Notes under the pieces: model-generated
Told to the model about the DNA's origin: nothing
The model's input: the letters and a program-made list of their open reading frames with translations, nothing else
The model's database searches: none
Position numbers and translations under genes: made by a program
In this document: positions 6,250-6,324 of the stretch, piece by piece
Layout: every line of letters begins with the position of its first letter
How positions within the stretch are numbered: position 1 is the first letter of the stretch
Assembly (NCBI GenBank): GCA_018715825.1
Contig: DVKU01000053.1
Coordinates: 1 to 6,324 of the forward strand
Direction: 5' to 3'
Source of the DNA: Candidatus Avacholeplasma faecigallinarum
GTDB lineage: Bacteria > Bacillota_I > Bacilli_A > Acholeplasmatales > Anaeroplasmataceae
Length of the DNA: 6,324 nt

Positions 6250-6324
6250 AATTATTAACTTTATACCATTTATCTCTTAATTCCATTTTATAAAAACCAT
6301 CATATATTATAACATAATTATTAA
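6248..6324 (-). CDS. Possible C-terminal end of an unidentified upstream gene
   Basis: One minus-strand frame is open from the window edge for 24 codons and ends in TAG (6250-6248). It reads NNYVIIYDGFYKMELRDKWY followed by KVNN, a protein-like mix with Asp, Gly, Arg, Lys and a TGG Trp codon that is not typical of random AT-rich DNA. Its stop codon overlaps the strong AGGAGGAG site, a layout common at operon junctions. I do not recognise the family. Against it, 24 open codons can occur by chance, and an extended -10 lies inside it. Confidence 0.4.
   Translation of the reverse strand, partial: NNYVIIYDGFYKMELRDKWYKVNN
6306..6314 (-). promoter_or_regulatory. Extended -10 promoter element, probably for tig
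   Basis: The minus strand has TGTTATAAT: a perfect TATAAT (6311-6306) with the TG extended -10 motif. Transcription would begin near 6299, giving a leader of about 97 bases. The -35 would lie just outside the window. It overlaps the possible end of an upstream reading frame, which does not exclude either. Confidence 0.55.

Noticed and set aside
1..6324. CRISPR, tRNA/rRNA, insertion sequences, toxin-antitoxin or defence genes
   Set aside because: I found no direct repeat arrays, cloverleaf sequences, transposase motifs or terminal inverted repeats; all space is taken by the genes and signals listed.

Overview
This is an AT-rich, single-strand (all minus) stretch of a low-GC Gram-positive chromosome. 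Gene content (trigger factor, LonA of the 774-residue Bacilli type, and the sporulation pair YqfC/YqfD), strong Shine-Dalgarno (SD) sites and short T-rich terminators point to class Bacilli. An Erysipelotrichales- or RF39-like lineage is a reasonable guess, but the sequence alone cannot fix it. The Trp codons checked are TGG and yqfC ends in TGA, so nothing suggests the mycoplasma code.

Reading in the direction of transcription (high to low coordinates): (i) 6324-6248 may be the last 24 codons of an unidentified upstream gene and also holds an extended -10 promoter. (ii) tig, trigger factor, 6202-4913, has an unusual leader and ends in a strong terminator. (iii) lon, 4764-2440, has its own promoter, an inverted repeat over the -35 that resembles a degenerate CIRCE site, a hairpin at the predicted 5' end of its mRNA, and a terminator that starts inside its stop codon. 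(iv) A LysR-family regulator (2346-1471) and an RluA-family pseudouridine synthase (1471-830) overlap by one base and run from a near-consensus sigma-A promoter to another terminator. (v) yqfC (785-564) and the start of yqfD (577 to beyond the left edge) overlap by 14 bases.

The first two units are protein quality control: trigger factor meets nascent chains at the ribosome, and Lon degrades misfolded and regulatory proteins in the cytoplasm. The third pairs a transcription factor with an RNA-modifying enzyme. The fourth belongs to the mother-cell (sigma-E) sporulation programme in relatives that sporulate, and in many Firmicutes it leads into phoH-ybeY-era genes, which I would expect left of the window.

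Most of the window is ordinary core genome, and I see no undescribed multi-gene system. The points worth attention are regulatory: the lon operator and 5' hairpin, the SD-hairpin-start layout of tig, and the A8 tract at the yqfC/yqfD junction. There are no tRNA or rRNA genes, CRISPR arrays or mobile elements, and no gene-free stretch longer than about 150 bases.
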